A stretch of DNA of 64,000 nt from Tachypleus tridentatus. Taxonomy: Eukaryota > Arthropoda > Merostomata > Xiphosura > Limulidae. Within the stretch, counting starts at the first letter, position 1, and the number at the start of each line of letters is the position of its first letter. Shown here piece by piece: positions 16,868-29,100 of this stretch. Both the position numbers and the translations under genes were made by a program. The stretch spans positions 99,108,672 through 99,172,671 of the forward strand of contig NC_134827.1 of assembly GCF_004210375.1 (NCBI RefSeq). The letters run 5' to 3'. The notes below the pieces were generated by a model. That model was not told the origin of the DNA. It saw only the letters and a program-made list of their open reading frames with translations, and did no database searches.

Positions 16868-17227
16868 TTTTAAAGGGACAAAAAGGAGATTAGATCATCA
16901 CAAATGTCCCTTTCAGCTCCCAATTATAACCATCTTGCACTACTAATGTATTCATCCAATTTTTTTTTATTTTGAATTCACTTAGATTTTCTATCTCTGC
17001 CATCCTAAAAGGCAGCTCATTCCAAAAGCCAACCACCCTGTTTGAAAAAGTAATACTTTCTAAACTGCAGATGACTCCAATGTTGCCAAAAAATTAAATT
17101 TATTTCCCCTTGTCATATTGTTTTCACTGCTAAACACAAAAATCTTTCTTGGATCTCTATTATCAATACGTTTAATAATCTTAAACACCTCAGTCACATC
17201 CATCTCTGACCTTTCTCCTCTCTAGCA
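16868..17227 (-). mobile_element. CR1-like LINE relic, 3' part (left half of a split copy)
   Basis: Minus-strand translation gives DVTEVFKIIKRIDNRDPRKI, then T-R-G-N-K-F-N and L-D-E-Y-I. This is the conserved C-terminal end of many CR1/Rex-type reverse transcriptases. The copy is cut at 17227 by the LINE at 17228-19180 and continues at 19181. Confidence 0.7.
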
Positions 17228-19180
17228 TACCTCAGTGTGGATTTCTGTACGTGATGAGGGGACCTCCCAGAGAAGGTTCTGTTCTTTCAGTTTACCTCCT
17301 CTGGCATCTAAGCATCCACCCATGTGTTTGCCGTACATAGTGACCAGTAAAAGGATCATGGTGGTTGAGGGGGCCAACCTTAATGCACTGCTTTTGCCAT
17401 GAATTCCTGTAGATGGATGGCCTTGGTGTGATGCCCAGGGTAAATTGGCTGGTCCACTTATGCTAGGGTCAACCAAGTACCAGTGTTGAACGTTCTCAAT
17501 GGGTATTGTGACATTGTGTTTGCAAATACCTGGCATTGCTGCAATGTCTTTGTTTGGCATTGAAGTAAACATGAGGTTTATTGAGCAGCAGCTAGACTCC
17601 TCTCAATTGTTTACTGAAGTGGACCACAACAAAGTTTTAATTTTTCTCTCTCTAAAGCTGTCCTCATGCACTTTTACCATCAATGGGGTGTTTGCTACTT
17701 GTCGGTGAAGTTATATTTCCTGTGGTCCCTGAGGCAAAGTTCTTGGGGCTTATATTTGACCATAAACTGACCTTTATACCACACATCAAGTAGCTACAAG
17801 TCAAATATTCAAGGACACTGAACATCCTTCATGTCCTCTCTTCCACCTCTTTAGGAACAAATCAATGTTCTATGCTAAAGATCTATCATGCCCTCATTCA
17901 ATCAAAACTGGACTATGGGTCTCTGGTTTATGGCTCTGCCAGGACCTTGGCCTTGAAAATACTTGGCCCTGTTCATCATCAGGGGCTTTGGCTCTGCAGG
18001 GGCTTTTTGCACTTCAGCAGTCCAGCGTTTGTACACAGTCTTGAACCTCCTCCACGGTTTGCAACTGTCTTTACTCTATGCTTCAAAACTTCAATCTTTG
18101 TTATAGCATCCAACCTGGGTTGTGTTTTCTTCCATCAGTGGGCCATGCTTTTTTAGAACAAATGATCTGCTGTTGTTCCTTTCGGCCTTCATATCCAGGT
18201 GCTGTTGGGTCTGCCCTTGGATGACATTGCTATCCAACGGTCAGCCCATCTCACCGTGGCTTATTACCATTCCCAAGTGTGACCTTTCTTTGAGTCATCT
18301 TAGAAAGGTGAATACTCCCATTTGTAAATACAATCTTTACTTACAAAACATCTTTCAAACCATCCTTTTATTTCCACATATAGGGATGGTTTGAAATCAG
18401 GTGACTCTGCTGTGGTTTGTTATGGTTCAGCAGTTTCACACAGAAGCCCCTCTACAGTTTGTGTTCACTGCTAAACTATATGCCATTTCTCTTGGCCTAG
18501 ATCACAAAGAATCTAAGCAGTACTCAAATTGTACAATTTATACCGACTTAGTTATCTTCTGACTCTGGAATAGCTTCACATTAGTTCTTGCCAATATTCA
18601 AAACTGACTGGCCCATTTAACATCTACTTCTATCCAATACTTCTGAATACCAGGCCATATTGGTATTCATGGGAATGAACTCGCTGACCCCACAACTAAG
18701 TCTGTCTGCTCTGGTGCTATGACTTCCATGCCTGTTTCATACATGGACTATGGTCCTGTATTCAAGACTTGCCTCCACACCGGTTGTCAGTCGAAACATG
18801 CAAACAAGCTATTCCAGATCAAACCTTCTGTTGCTCTTTAGCCATCTTGTTTCCATAATGATTGGAAGGAGGATGTTATTCTGGTTAGGCTACACACTGG
18901 TCATCATTTTCTTTTATTTGTGACTGATGCACCCATGTGTGGTCTGCATGACACTCAAGTCACAATAGGCCACATTTCACTGTTGTGCCATAGTTACAAC
19001 TCTGAACGACAGCACCATTTTAAGACACGTTTTGTCCACAGGTTTACCCCTGATATTGAACAGTGTGATTAATCTTTTTAATGCTATTTAAGTTTGTTTT
19101 GTTTTAAAAAGATTTAATAATTATGCTTTATTTCTTACTTTTTACTGGTTGTTTTACACCATAAAACACCAACCAACCAA
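17228..19180 (+). mobile_element. I/Jockey-like LINE, both ends present, centre deleted
   Basis: The 5' leader begins TACCTCAGTGTGG, like other copies, and runs to about 17565. It then jumps directly to the RT C-terminal region (KTCLHTGCQ-type frames further on) and RNase H, and ends in an ACCAACCAACC-type tail. ORF1, endonuclease and the RT catalytic core are missing. An 11-bp TSD with one mismatch flanks it: CCTCTCTAGCA (17217-17227) and CCTCTCCAGCA (19181-19191). Confidence 0.85.
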
Positions 19181-19462
19181 CCTCTCCAGCAAAAACAAGT
19201 TTAGAGAATTTAGTCTCTCCTCAGAGGTAACATACTTTATTTTTTATGTAATCTAGATGTTTTTACACTTTATATCTCTCCTCACTAAGCACCAACATTC
19301 ATCTACCTAATATCACAGATGCTGTTTTTCCCACATTAATTCCATTTCAATACCCATCTCACATTTTATCAGTTCATTTACAATTTCTCTATATCTATCA
19401 TTTAAGACAACTGCTGCCCAAAACATTGTACCGTTTTAAAAGATAAATAGATGAAAACCAGT
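19181..19462 (-). mobile_element. CR1-like LINE relic (right half of a split copy)
   Basis: The minus strand encodes E-R-L-N-S-L-N-L-F-L-L-E immediately upstream of the 17227 half, so the two halves join in frame order once the inserted LINE and one TSD copy are ignored. Confidence 0.65.
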
Positions 19463-19782
19463 GTTATATACAAACTGAAGATCAATCTCATTACATAAAA
19501 ATTTCATTTTATCTCATCAATAACTTTAATTTAGACTTTCATAAACAAACATTTGATAAGTCTTGCTCTAGAATGACATATACCTAAACTATTTATATAA
19601 TTTGTTTATAGGCCCATGAGTTTATTATAAGGTCTAAGAAACTGTAAACAAAAAATATTATGAGGACTGCATATAATTTAAATCCCCCAAATTACTGCTG
19701 AATTTTATCTTATGTATCTTACATAAAAACACACGAGTGCTTTATATTAACTGTTGTAACAGGTAAAACATGAAATTAATCA

Positions 19783-19940
19783 TGATGACTTGTGGGTATC
19801 AACAGTGATTGATAAGCAGAGAACATTTTGACCTTTCTGAGTCATCTTCAGGTTAACAAAGACGACGACCTAAGAAGGTCAAAATGTTGTTCTCCACTTA
19901 TTAATAAATGTGTTAACACCCATACCAGCTGTTCTGAGGT
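19783..19940. mobile_element. Retrozyme-like inverted unit, 158 bp
   Basis: Two head-to-head hammerhead-like halves share a central GTTAAC palindrome at 19852-19857. The minus strand reads CCTGAAGATGACTCAGAAAG, then GGTCAAAATG. The plus strand reads GACGACGACCTAAGAAGGTC, then AAAATG. The unit ends with the ACACCCATACCAGCTGTTCT block. A candidate 15-bp TSD with two mismatches lies at 19768-19782 and 19941-19955. Confidence 0.6.
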
Positions 19941-19955
19941 ACATAAAATTACTCA

Positions 19956-22139
19956 ATGATACAAATGTGGACCCTACTTGTTGTGAACTGTATAAAAAAA
20001 AGTTGGTAATTTGGAGATTAACCCTTCAAACAGAGACAAAGGAGATTACCATCTGCTCAGCTAGGGATGGTCATTTATGCAACAAAAGTATCATAAACCT
20101 GTGTGTCCCTCTCAAAATCTATTAGAGTGATGTTAAATTTTACAGGTATTTCAGACAAAGAATAACATTATTCTGTCTTTCTAATAAAAATATTATCTGT
20201 GGCAGTTATCTGCTTAGACTGTTAAAATAGTTTGAGTGCAAGTCGATTTTCGTTTAAGTATAAAAACAGTTTTCATAATCTCTAAAACCTCCTAAATGAA
20301 TATCAAAGTATTTTGGAGGAAAATATTTTTATATTTTACTTTAAATTTTCTCTACTGTATCACTAACTCTAACTATTATGACCAATGTCCAATGAAATGA
20401 TTAGTTAGAAAACGAAAAACATACCTTTTAATGTTTTGTAGGATATCTTTACAGTTTACATTGTTGTTTTACTTATATTCATAATTTTGGGTTTCTTCCT
20501 TTCCATGTATTGTTAATTTTTGATGTTTTATTTTTCTTTCTTGTCCTTCACCACTTAATTGTTGATTTTGACAAAAGTTAATGGTGCCATTATGACGTAT
20601 CACAGTTTCCTTAGGAGATGTGCACAACCCTTTGGCAAAATTATCATAAAAAGCCTTGAAAACAAATGTAACGTGTGATGTATATTTAAAAGATGTTTAA
20701 ACCTTTTAAAATACATACACGTATACACTATAATACTACAGTCAGATACGTGTATCCTTGACAGCAACGTGTGCCAATTTCAAAATGAACTTTGTTAGAA
20801 TAGGGTATAAAATTATCTCTTTCTGATGATTATGCACGTGCAGATAACATCTGTATATAGGCCATAAAGCTCAAGCAAATGTGTTGAAGATGAACATGGC
20901 AGTTGTAACGGGGTGAAAAAGCTTGTTTCTCTTGTATTCATTCAGAGAACATTGAAATAAACGAGTCAAAATGTCATGTGAACATCTTATTGTCTAAGAC
21001 ATAAGTATTCAACTACCATTGTAATACTGAAGATAGTCAAAATAGAGAATTTTTATAGCTCGCTGGACATGTGACATCTGAAGTTAAATGTTTTTTTTTA
21101 AGGTTTCTTTTCAAATAATGGACTTAAAATTTAGATAACATAAGTCTCCAAATCCTTACATGCATTCAAGATTTAATAAAACACCTTTAATATCAATATA
21201 CGTGAATGAAATTAATTTTAACACAGTGGCTTATACAGAAAATAGGTACCCATCACAAGAGGGTTATAGTGGTTCTAAGTAAGTTTATCTGTTCTCAGTT
21301 ATGTTTCCTGTTATACAGTACTTTCTCTAGTTTTTATTATTCTGAGGTCACAGTGATAGGTTAAATGTAATTCAAGTGCTATCGTTTTCACTAACCTTCC
21401 TGTTATTCATTTCGAACATCTGATTAGTCACCATTTTTCTGTATTCTTATTTAACAGTAAGACTGTAGAGATGCTCCCAACCTTCTTCCAACTGAGAACC
21501 AGCCATTTCTGATCCCAAATGTCGTGGGCTATCTGTACAATATGAAATTCTTAAAGTTCTTTTTAAACTGCATTGTAAAACACTATATTTCAAACCTTTG
21601 TTGTTTTTCTCAATCAGCTGAAACTTCCCTGTGGACGAGCACTGGTCCATGGACCAAGGGTTGGGAACCAGTGTTCTTATTCAGAAAGTTAATTCTCTAG
21701 TTTTCTATCAAATTAAGTATTTAACAAAAACTTGCTAGTTTTAGAAACTGCATAATGTAAATCACTCGTGTGGATAGTTTATCACGTGGTTTTTAACAAC
21801 AGTCTTCCCAACTGCATCAGCAGTAAACTTTGATGGCCGGTAAGGTCTAAATTTGAGGTTCAATCCCTGCAATTGCACAACTTTGCATTTAACAAACAAA
21901 CCTAATTCTTGTTTTTGGAATATAAGGAAAAATAACTATAGTAAAACTTTCTCATTCTTTGAGCACCAAAATTGTGAATAAATGTCAGAATTAGAACTTC
22001 TGTTAGACTGGGTCTCCTCAATGAAGATTCAATTAGTTGTTCCCTGTTAACTGTTCTATATGGTTTTAAATTCTGTTGAAGAAACTCCAAGATTGTTGCA
22101 CTGGACATAATAACAACTTACTAATTAGAATAAATTTGC
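19956..22139. other. Intergenic, nothing recognised
   Basis: AT-rich; possible old tRNA-SINE debris near 21830-21895 (GGTTCAATCCC followed by AACAAACAAAC). No gene seen. Confidence 0.4.
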
Positions 22140-22412
22140 AAGAGTTGCTTTGTGGCACTCCAGCTGCAACAGCCCGTGTTTTACTGTTGTTACAACCTTA
22201 AGCAGAAGCACTGTTTAAGACACATCTTTCCTATGGATTAACCCCAGACACTGAACAGTCTTGTTGGTGATAGCAAAACTATCAACTTAATTGTTTTACA
22301 TATTTCCAGGCCATTGGCCTTTTTCAATTCTATTTAAGTTTTTTTACCTTGATTTATGTTTACCACTTGTTTGGTGCAGATAGCCTTGTTACTTTGTGCC
22401 TTAAAACAATAA
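22140..22412 (+). mobile_element. LINE 3' end fragment
   Basis: Carries the Cys-rich C-terminal region, the GGCCATTGGCCTTTTTCAAT block and a TTTGGTGCAGATAGCC tail of the I/Jockey-like LINE. 5'-truncated and frameshifted. Confidence 0.7.
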
Positions 22413-22822
22413 GAGGTTCCTCAGGAATCTGCTCTACCTTAAAAAACATCATATATTTACTTATTTATAAAATACTGCCATTTATCAATGTTTTTTTAAA
22501 TTGTTTTATGTGTGTTTCATTTATCAGTTAGTTGCATAATGTTTAATTTTATCTAACCCTCAAACTAGTTCTAGTATTCAGAGTTTCATCAGGTTTTCAT
22601 TCTCTGGATTGTGACATAAACATGTACTACCTCACCTTAGATAAAGTTTCCTTCACTTTAAATTGTACTAAATAGAAAACCAGCTCACTAAACAATACTC
22701 AGCGTTCTAACCTTTAGATAATGTTTGTTAATACCAAATTAACTTGGTTGATGGAAGCTCATCTGTGGCTTAAAACCACTGAAAATTAACCACACGTTTT
22801 AAAAGTAGACATTTACTCTATC

Positions 22823-22828
22823 TTTATT
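22823..22828 (-). other. Possible mRpS18B polyadenylation signal
   Basis: AATAAA on the minus strand, about 260 nt after the stop codon. No closer canonical signal was noticed. Confidence 0.4.
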
Positions 22829-23086
22829 GTCAAGACCTTTACAATCAGACGATTCTATGAAATATTATAATTTACAAAACAAATTTATGGACTCTAATAA
22901 ACTATACTTATCATATGATAAACTGAGAGTAAGGAAGGTATAATGAAATGAAAAATGCAGTAATTCTTCTTCACGTGTTACAACAGTAAAGACCAAACTC
23001 GGCAATGCTCCCCAAGAATCATCTCCCAGTAGTTTCTCATTAAACATCCAAGGCTGGTTTTAAGTATGGCTGTTAAAAGTCAACAG

Positions 23087-23169
23087 TTACGTTGTTTTAC
23101 TGCCTTGTAGGTCTGGATAATATTCACTGTAATCGTACTCTCGGAAAGGAACGTCAAACGTGATCAGCC
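23087..23169 (-). CDS. mRpS18B: mRpS18B exon 7 (stop codon)
   Basis: [20 protein letters not shown], then Q-G-S-K-T-T and TAA at 23089-23087. The family ending [11 protein letters not shown] is intact. Confidence 0.96.
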
Positions 23170-26100
23170 CTGCAGAAGCAAAAACTTGAATTTTTAAAAC
23201 CTGGATTATTTTACATGTATAAGAACATATGAAAAGCAGTTTGTTTAAAGAAACAAAAAACAGGTAAACTTTAAAATTCAGACTTTGACAAGTGTGCTCT
23301 CAGGAGTTAAACATGATCTGGTGAAATAACCCAGCAGATCATTTCTACTTGTTAATATCCTTAATTTCAAACATAACCAAATTAACTTAGATGAAAAAAC
23401 ACTATACCTTTCTAAGCTAATTGATATAAAACAGTACAGAAATAACTGTAAACATAGCAAAGAATAAAATTCTGAATCTATTCAAAATAATTGGACTTTT
23501 ACTGGCTATGAAAATAAAGATACATTTAAAATGTGGTTTTTTGCAGAGCTTTCAAGAATACTTCAAATCTTACATAAATTTTTGTAAAAATGTGGGTGAA
23601 TTTTTCTGTAAAGGTTTATACACATTTTGTACTGCTTGTAATAAAGTTGCAAAGTCAAAATGTTGTCCAGCAAATCCTTGTGGTGTAGGAAAGCTTTGAA
23701 ACAAAATATATGTTTATTTTTAATGCTTTCAGAACTTTGAACTATAGAATTTTATTTCTTCAAGAAAAACTACAATAAATGTGACACTAGAAAGTTATTA
23801 CCCTAGAGGTAAGATATGTAAAAAATTAATCATAGCTATTTGCAAAACAATTAAAGGTCACTGGAAGAACACTACAAGAACTAAGGAAAAAAAAAAACTA
23901 ACTATCAACTGTCTTCTTCAGGAATAATGTTTACCCTTTGTGTAAATTTGCTTACTATCCATGTTCAACGATGTAAGAATTTTTGTGGCTGACCATTTAA
24001 AATGTTGGAAGCAAAATGCTTGTATCATATGATGTTGACCTCAGGTTAAGGTTTAAACTTTAGTGAAACCCAACCTTTGTTTCTTAGCAAAGTTACTGAA
24101 GTCTCATTTTTTCTGAATTGCCAACCAGCAAAAAGGCAGTTGCCAATCCTTGGACTGCACTACACCAGTGAATAGTGAGATTAACCATCACATCATAACA
24201 CTCCATGGCAGAAGGGATGAGCATTTTTGACACTAGGTTTCAATCCTGCAACTCATTCATTGCAAGTCAAGTTCTTTTATAAACAATTATGCAAGCCTTA
24301 AGAAACTCAAACATTAACATCTGTATAGCCCAGTGATGTTTAGTTTATTCTAGTCTGTGTTTAACTGCACACCGTTTAGTACTGTAATTACTCTTTTCCT
24401 TTCGTTTTAACTTTACAAATAAAATCAACAAAAGCAAAGTAACTTATAATAATGAAAAGGTAAAAATAAATTTCTTGCATAAAGGAAGTTAAACTGATTG
24501 CAAAACTGTATCTTTAAAAATATATCTCTATATTTATTGAGAAAAAATCTTTCAGAAGAAAACTATATTATTATAATAAAAAACTAATTAACTTTGTATG
24601 TATCTCAGAATGGCTGGTGTGGGTATTAACACTTTTATTGATAAGGAGAGGACAACGTTTTGACCTTCCTAGGTCGAAACAATGTCCTCTCCTTATCAAT
24701 AAAAGTGTTACCCATACCAGCTGTTCTGAGATAAGTTTTTATCTCAAGTGTGTTTCTCATCATCGAGAATTAATTAACTTTGTAACAGAAATAAGTTAAA
24801 ATAGCACTGATGGATTGGCACTATTATTAAATTAAAAGAAAAGAAATCCAAATCATTGTATGAAGTTCATCTGAATCGATATTAAGCAAGAAAATGAAAA
24901 CTGAAGAAGATAAATTACTCACCCCAATCTTTTGCTTTCTCCACTGCCACAATCAACTCCTTTTGCTTTTTCTGACAAAGACCTGCATTTGTAAAACCAA
25001 CTTGTTAACGATGTCATTCTAATTTATTTTCGAAAACATTTCTTTATTGCACTAAATAATTTTTACCCAATTGCTATCACATTCTGTTAACTAAAATAAT
25101 GAAATATGGCCTCTTACAAAATGGCTATACCAAATGAAAACAACTTACCATAAATCAATAATAACACTACAATAGAAGAAACATGTCACATTTATTACAC
25201 AGGTTTCCTGTCTAATATTAATGTTTAATATTCCAGATGGAAGAAAAGCCGTTATTTGATGAATAGAAAACCTTATTTAATTTTGTTCATAATGTTAATT
25301 CAATGTTGATAAATGTATGCTAACCCTGTCAGAAAAGTTCAGATTAGAACTAATTCTTTCATATGGTAATATTACAAACATCTAAGATTTCCATACTAAT
25401 CTTAAGATGATGTTCCTTTTCTTCAGTTGTGAATATTTTGATTGTTTTTAATGCCTGACACAACTTGTTTCACCAAACATATGAAAACAATGACAACAAC
25501 AGCAGTCTAGCATTCTTAGTTTATAACAGTGACCCAGTTAATGATCTTGTTACTAGTTGCTGCCGATATCCCAACCATAATTAAGTAACAGTAGTATGTT
25601 CGTTTTTATACTACAATTTATGTAAAAGATATCACAAACGAAATATGCCACTCCACTTCTGATAAAGCAAAAGAACAGCTGCAACGTTTTCCTTTGCACC
25701 CTGTTTTATCTCCATTTCTATATTTTGTTTGATAGTTTCATTATAAGACTGCTTACATATACTTTAACTTTTAACTACAGATTGGGAAAATTCCTCTCTC
25801 ACAATTTTACAATCTCCAAAATTCTATTTCAGTGCAAAACTTTTTTTCTTACAACAGTGAAATCTCAAAGAGTTAAGCCTATTATAAAGCCATTTGGATA
25901 TGGTTCTCACATATTCAATAAAGGGCTTTTTACATGTTTTTGAAAATACCATAGAAATATTTTATCTTTTATTACCTGAATAACTTAGTCAGTGAACATT
26001 TTTATCTTGGAAATAATAATATTCTGTTAAATGGAATGTCATGTCATATTCCTTGTACACCAAAATCAGCAGCTTATACAATCCAGAAATGTTAGGCCTC

Positions 26101-29100
26101 ATAATACTCCACCAATTACCATACTCTTAAAGAAAATCCAATTTTAGCTTTGATTTTGGTATTACATTTTCCTGTGCCTTCTACCTAATATTTAAAACAT
26201 GTAAATTAATTCTTCACTAGTATGTTTGTCAAGTTAAAAGAAAATAACAGTTCCTACCTGTCTTATTTGCATCATAAACTTGACCCGTGTGAGGCGAAAT
26301 AAACTGTTCAAGTAGGTCTGTGTTCTGGGAAAAATAAAATCACTATACAATAAATTTCCTATTGATGGAAGAAAGGAACACAAGTTTTATCTCTTATATA
26401 TACATTTAAGAAACCTTTTGAAAATACTCCAATTCAGAACTGAAGTATATACAGTGTATTTCTTCATTATCATTTAGAAATTATTGGTATAAGCACTACT
26501 TGTGTTATTAACAGACTTAACAAATTTCTTGATATAACAGACAAAAAATAAAATTTAAGAAACAGATTTTAAAATCAGAACGTACACAGATTGGTAGTCG
26601 GACAGCCATAAATCTTTACGGTTAAAACACTACGGAACATCTTAAAACCACGTGCAACCATTATGCCGTACACCTTTGGTTACGAACGTAACACTGTCCT
26701 GACAACAGTAAAACTAAAATCAAGGAGATGCATGTTTTACATCATCGTAGGAACTATGTTCCAAGTTACTGTCCTTCTTTCATCCTCGAGACAAATAAAC
26801 ACACACTACAGTCGAGTACACTGCTCTGTTTTCAGTCACATATAATTTAAACAGCATAAAAAGCAATGTCGTTTTCTTTGAAATAATCAGATATTTGGAT
26901 TTTCCTTGTCATTTCCAATTCACTGAACTTGTTTCAGTAAAAATAATTTATAAAATTAAGTAAGTCAATAAAGTATAAATCACAGTATAAAATATATTCC
27001 TATTTTTGAAAAGTAGGAAGTTTCTGAAAGGTTGTAACACTCGGAGCATACTGGCATTACACGAAAGGTTGTAACACTCGGAGCATACTGGCATTACACG
27101 AAAGGTTGTAACACTCGGAGCATACTAGCATTACACACTAATACTATTTTTTTTGTCAAAATAACAAGATCCAAGGGAAAAAAAAGCTAAATTTGTTGTT
27201 TATCATTTTGAGAAAATTAAATACATTAAAAAAATGTGTGGAAATCTTTGTTGTTGTTTTTTTCAAACTAAATTTGTTTCCAAAATGTTAATTGTAATAA
27301 AATTATATAAATTACAAACATTACTTATATTCAACATAATGTCAGTTTTACCCAATTTCAGAAAGGTTAAGTTGCTAAACCAATGATATTTATTTTCACT
27401 ATTGCTTCCTAAATGTTATTTAAATTAGATTAGTTATGAGTAAATCAAATATGGAAAATATTCAATGAACCACACACCTGTCTTCCTATCTACACTAGTA
27501 AGACTAAATTACAAACAATATAAAAATAAAATGTACAAGGTTTTGTTCTTGCAATTCTATCAGCTTTGAAAAAAGTTAGTAATAACTTAAATATATATTT
27601 TTAAGATACTACTTAAGGAAAGTCCTCAAACTTCAAGTTTATTTAGTAATTATTTTAAGCTGCAACTCAGTTTCAGGCTAAAATATGTAGAAAAATCACT
27701 TTCAAACACATACAGGATATTTTATTGTGATAGGTAAGGAAAAAAGTCAAAGAAAAAAGTTTATACTTTTTAAAATACTTGAAAAGTTCTCAAATGTTTT
27801 ACATATATAAGCATCAGGGTGTCTGTTATTTCTTCCAGAAGTAATTCATAGGCTCATATTACATGATGCAAGTTTTAAATCCCTAGTGTTTATGACGTAA
27901 ATTCCAACATAACAGCCTTCATAAATAGGAACTGGTTTATGCAAAGTAGTAATTAGCAGATGATTTGTTTTATTAGTTACCAAATATAACATTATCCTGA
28001 CCTGAAAATTTGTTTAAAGCTGTTGATCACCTTTAAGCATGATAAACATATATTACCTCATGCCACTCCCATGAAGGTTTCTGTGCAAAGCTCCTGCCCC
28101 TGCGTGCACTAACATGCATTGTGCCAGCCTGTGATGTAACCATCATTAAGCTACAGCCTCCAATAACAGGAGATCAACACATCCTCCACGTAAAGTAACT
28201 CCCATGAACTTAATGAGGCAAAATAAGTACAGTGTAAGTGGGGAAGAAGAATGGGAGATGGTGCAGAGGGATAACTCTGAAATGCATTTTTAGGTTAAAA
28301 AAAGCATTAACTTCAGAGATATTTAAATACCTTTATAGAATAAAAATCTAAGATCCCACATTATAAAGATGGAAGGACTAATGCTTATAAAGATGGCAGA
28401 GGACCAGTGCATATAAAGATAGATGAGCTCCTTTATGAAACCAGATCATCAGAAAGGGAAAGCCCACAAACCATATGGCCCACAATGGAATAATAGCCTA
28501 GTGAGAAAATCACTAAGTAGGAAAATGCATCCATCTTAAGCAATGAATACTCTTTGTCCAATAAAGGTAAATGTGAAAGAACACGGTATTTTCAAAAGAA
28601 CCTTTTGTGTGGTTCCAAAGACTCGCACAGATTGCTGAAATGTAAGTTTGCTCAAACAGCAACTAATTCACAGGCAATTGGTTAAAAAGGATGTGAAGAA
28701 GTAGGCTGAGCATGCCTTAAATATGAAATTAGAAAGATCCCTAAATAAATGAGAAAAGGACAAAGGTAAAAACTGAATTGGAGAGTTGAACCAGACACTA
28801 CAAATGAAATGACACTCAAAAAAGAAAGAAATTTGCAACAGTGAATGAGCAAGTAAAGAATAAATGTCCATAAAGTAGTGAAACAGTAGGCCTTACAAAT
28901 GCAACCCCTGATCAAAAACTCTCCAAACCAAAAGGAACACATATAAGGCCATAGCAAACTTGAAGGAAAGATCTGTAAGTCAAGTGTTAAACCACTGTAG
29001 ACAAAATTAAGCAAGTAAAATGCAAATACTTAAATCAGGATTTAGGAAAAGCATACAACCCCTTGACCTGGATTATCTCCATCTTGGGAAAACACTGCAA

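Noticed and set aside
23508-23699. 63-codon Cys-rich plus-strand frame
   Set aside because: No signal peptide, homologue, regular cysteine spacing or splice signals that I can support; lies in an mRpS18B intron.
28668-29014. 110-codon hydrophobic minus-strand frame
   Set aside because: It is the complement of a purine-rich stretch, which automatically gives Phe/Leu/Ser-rich translation.
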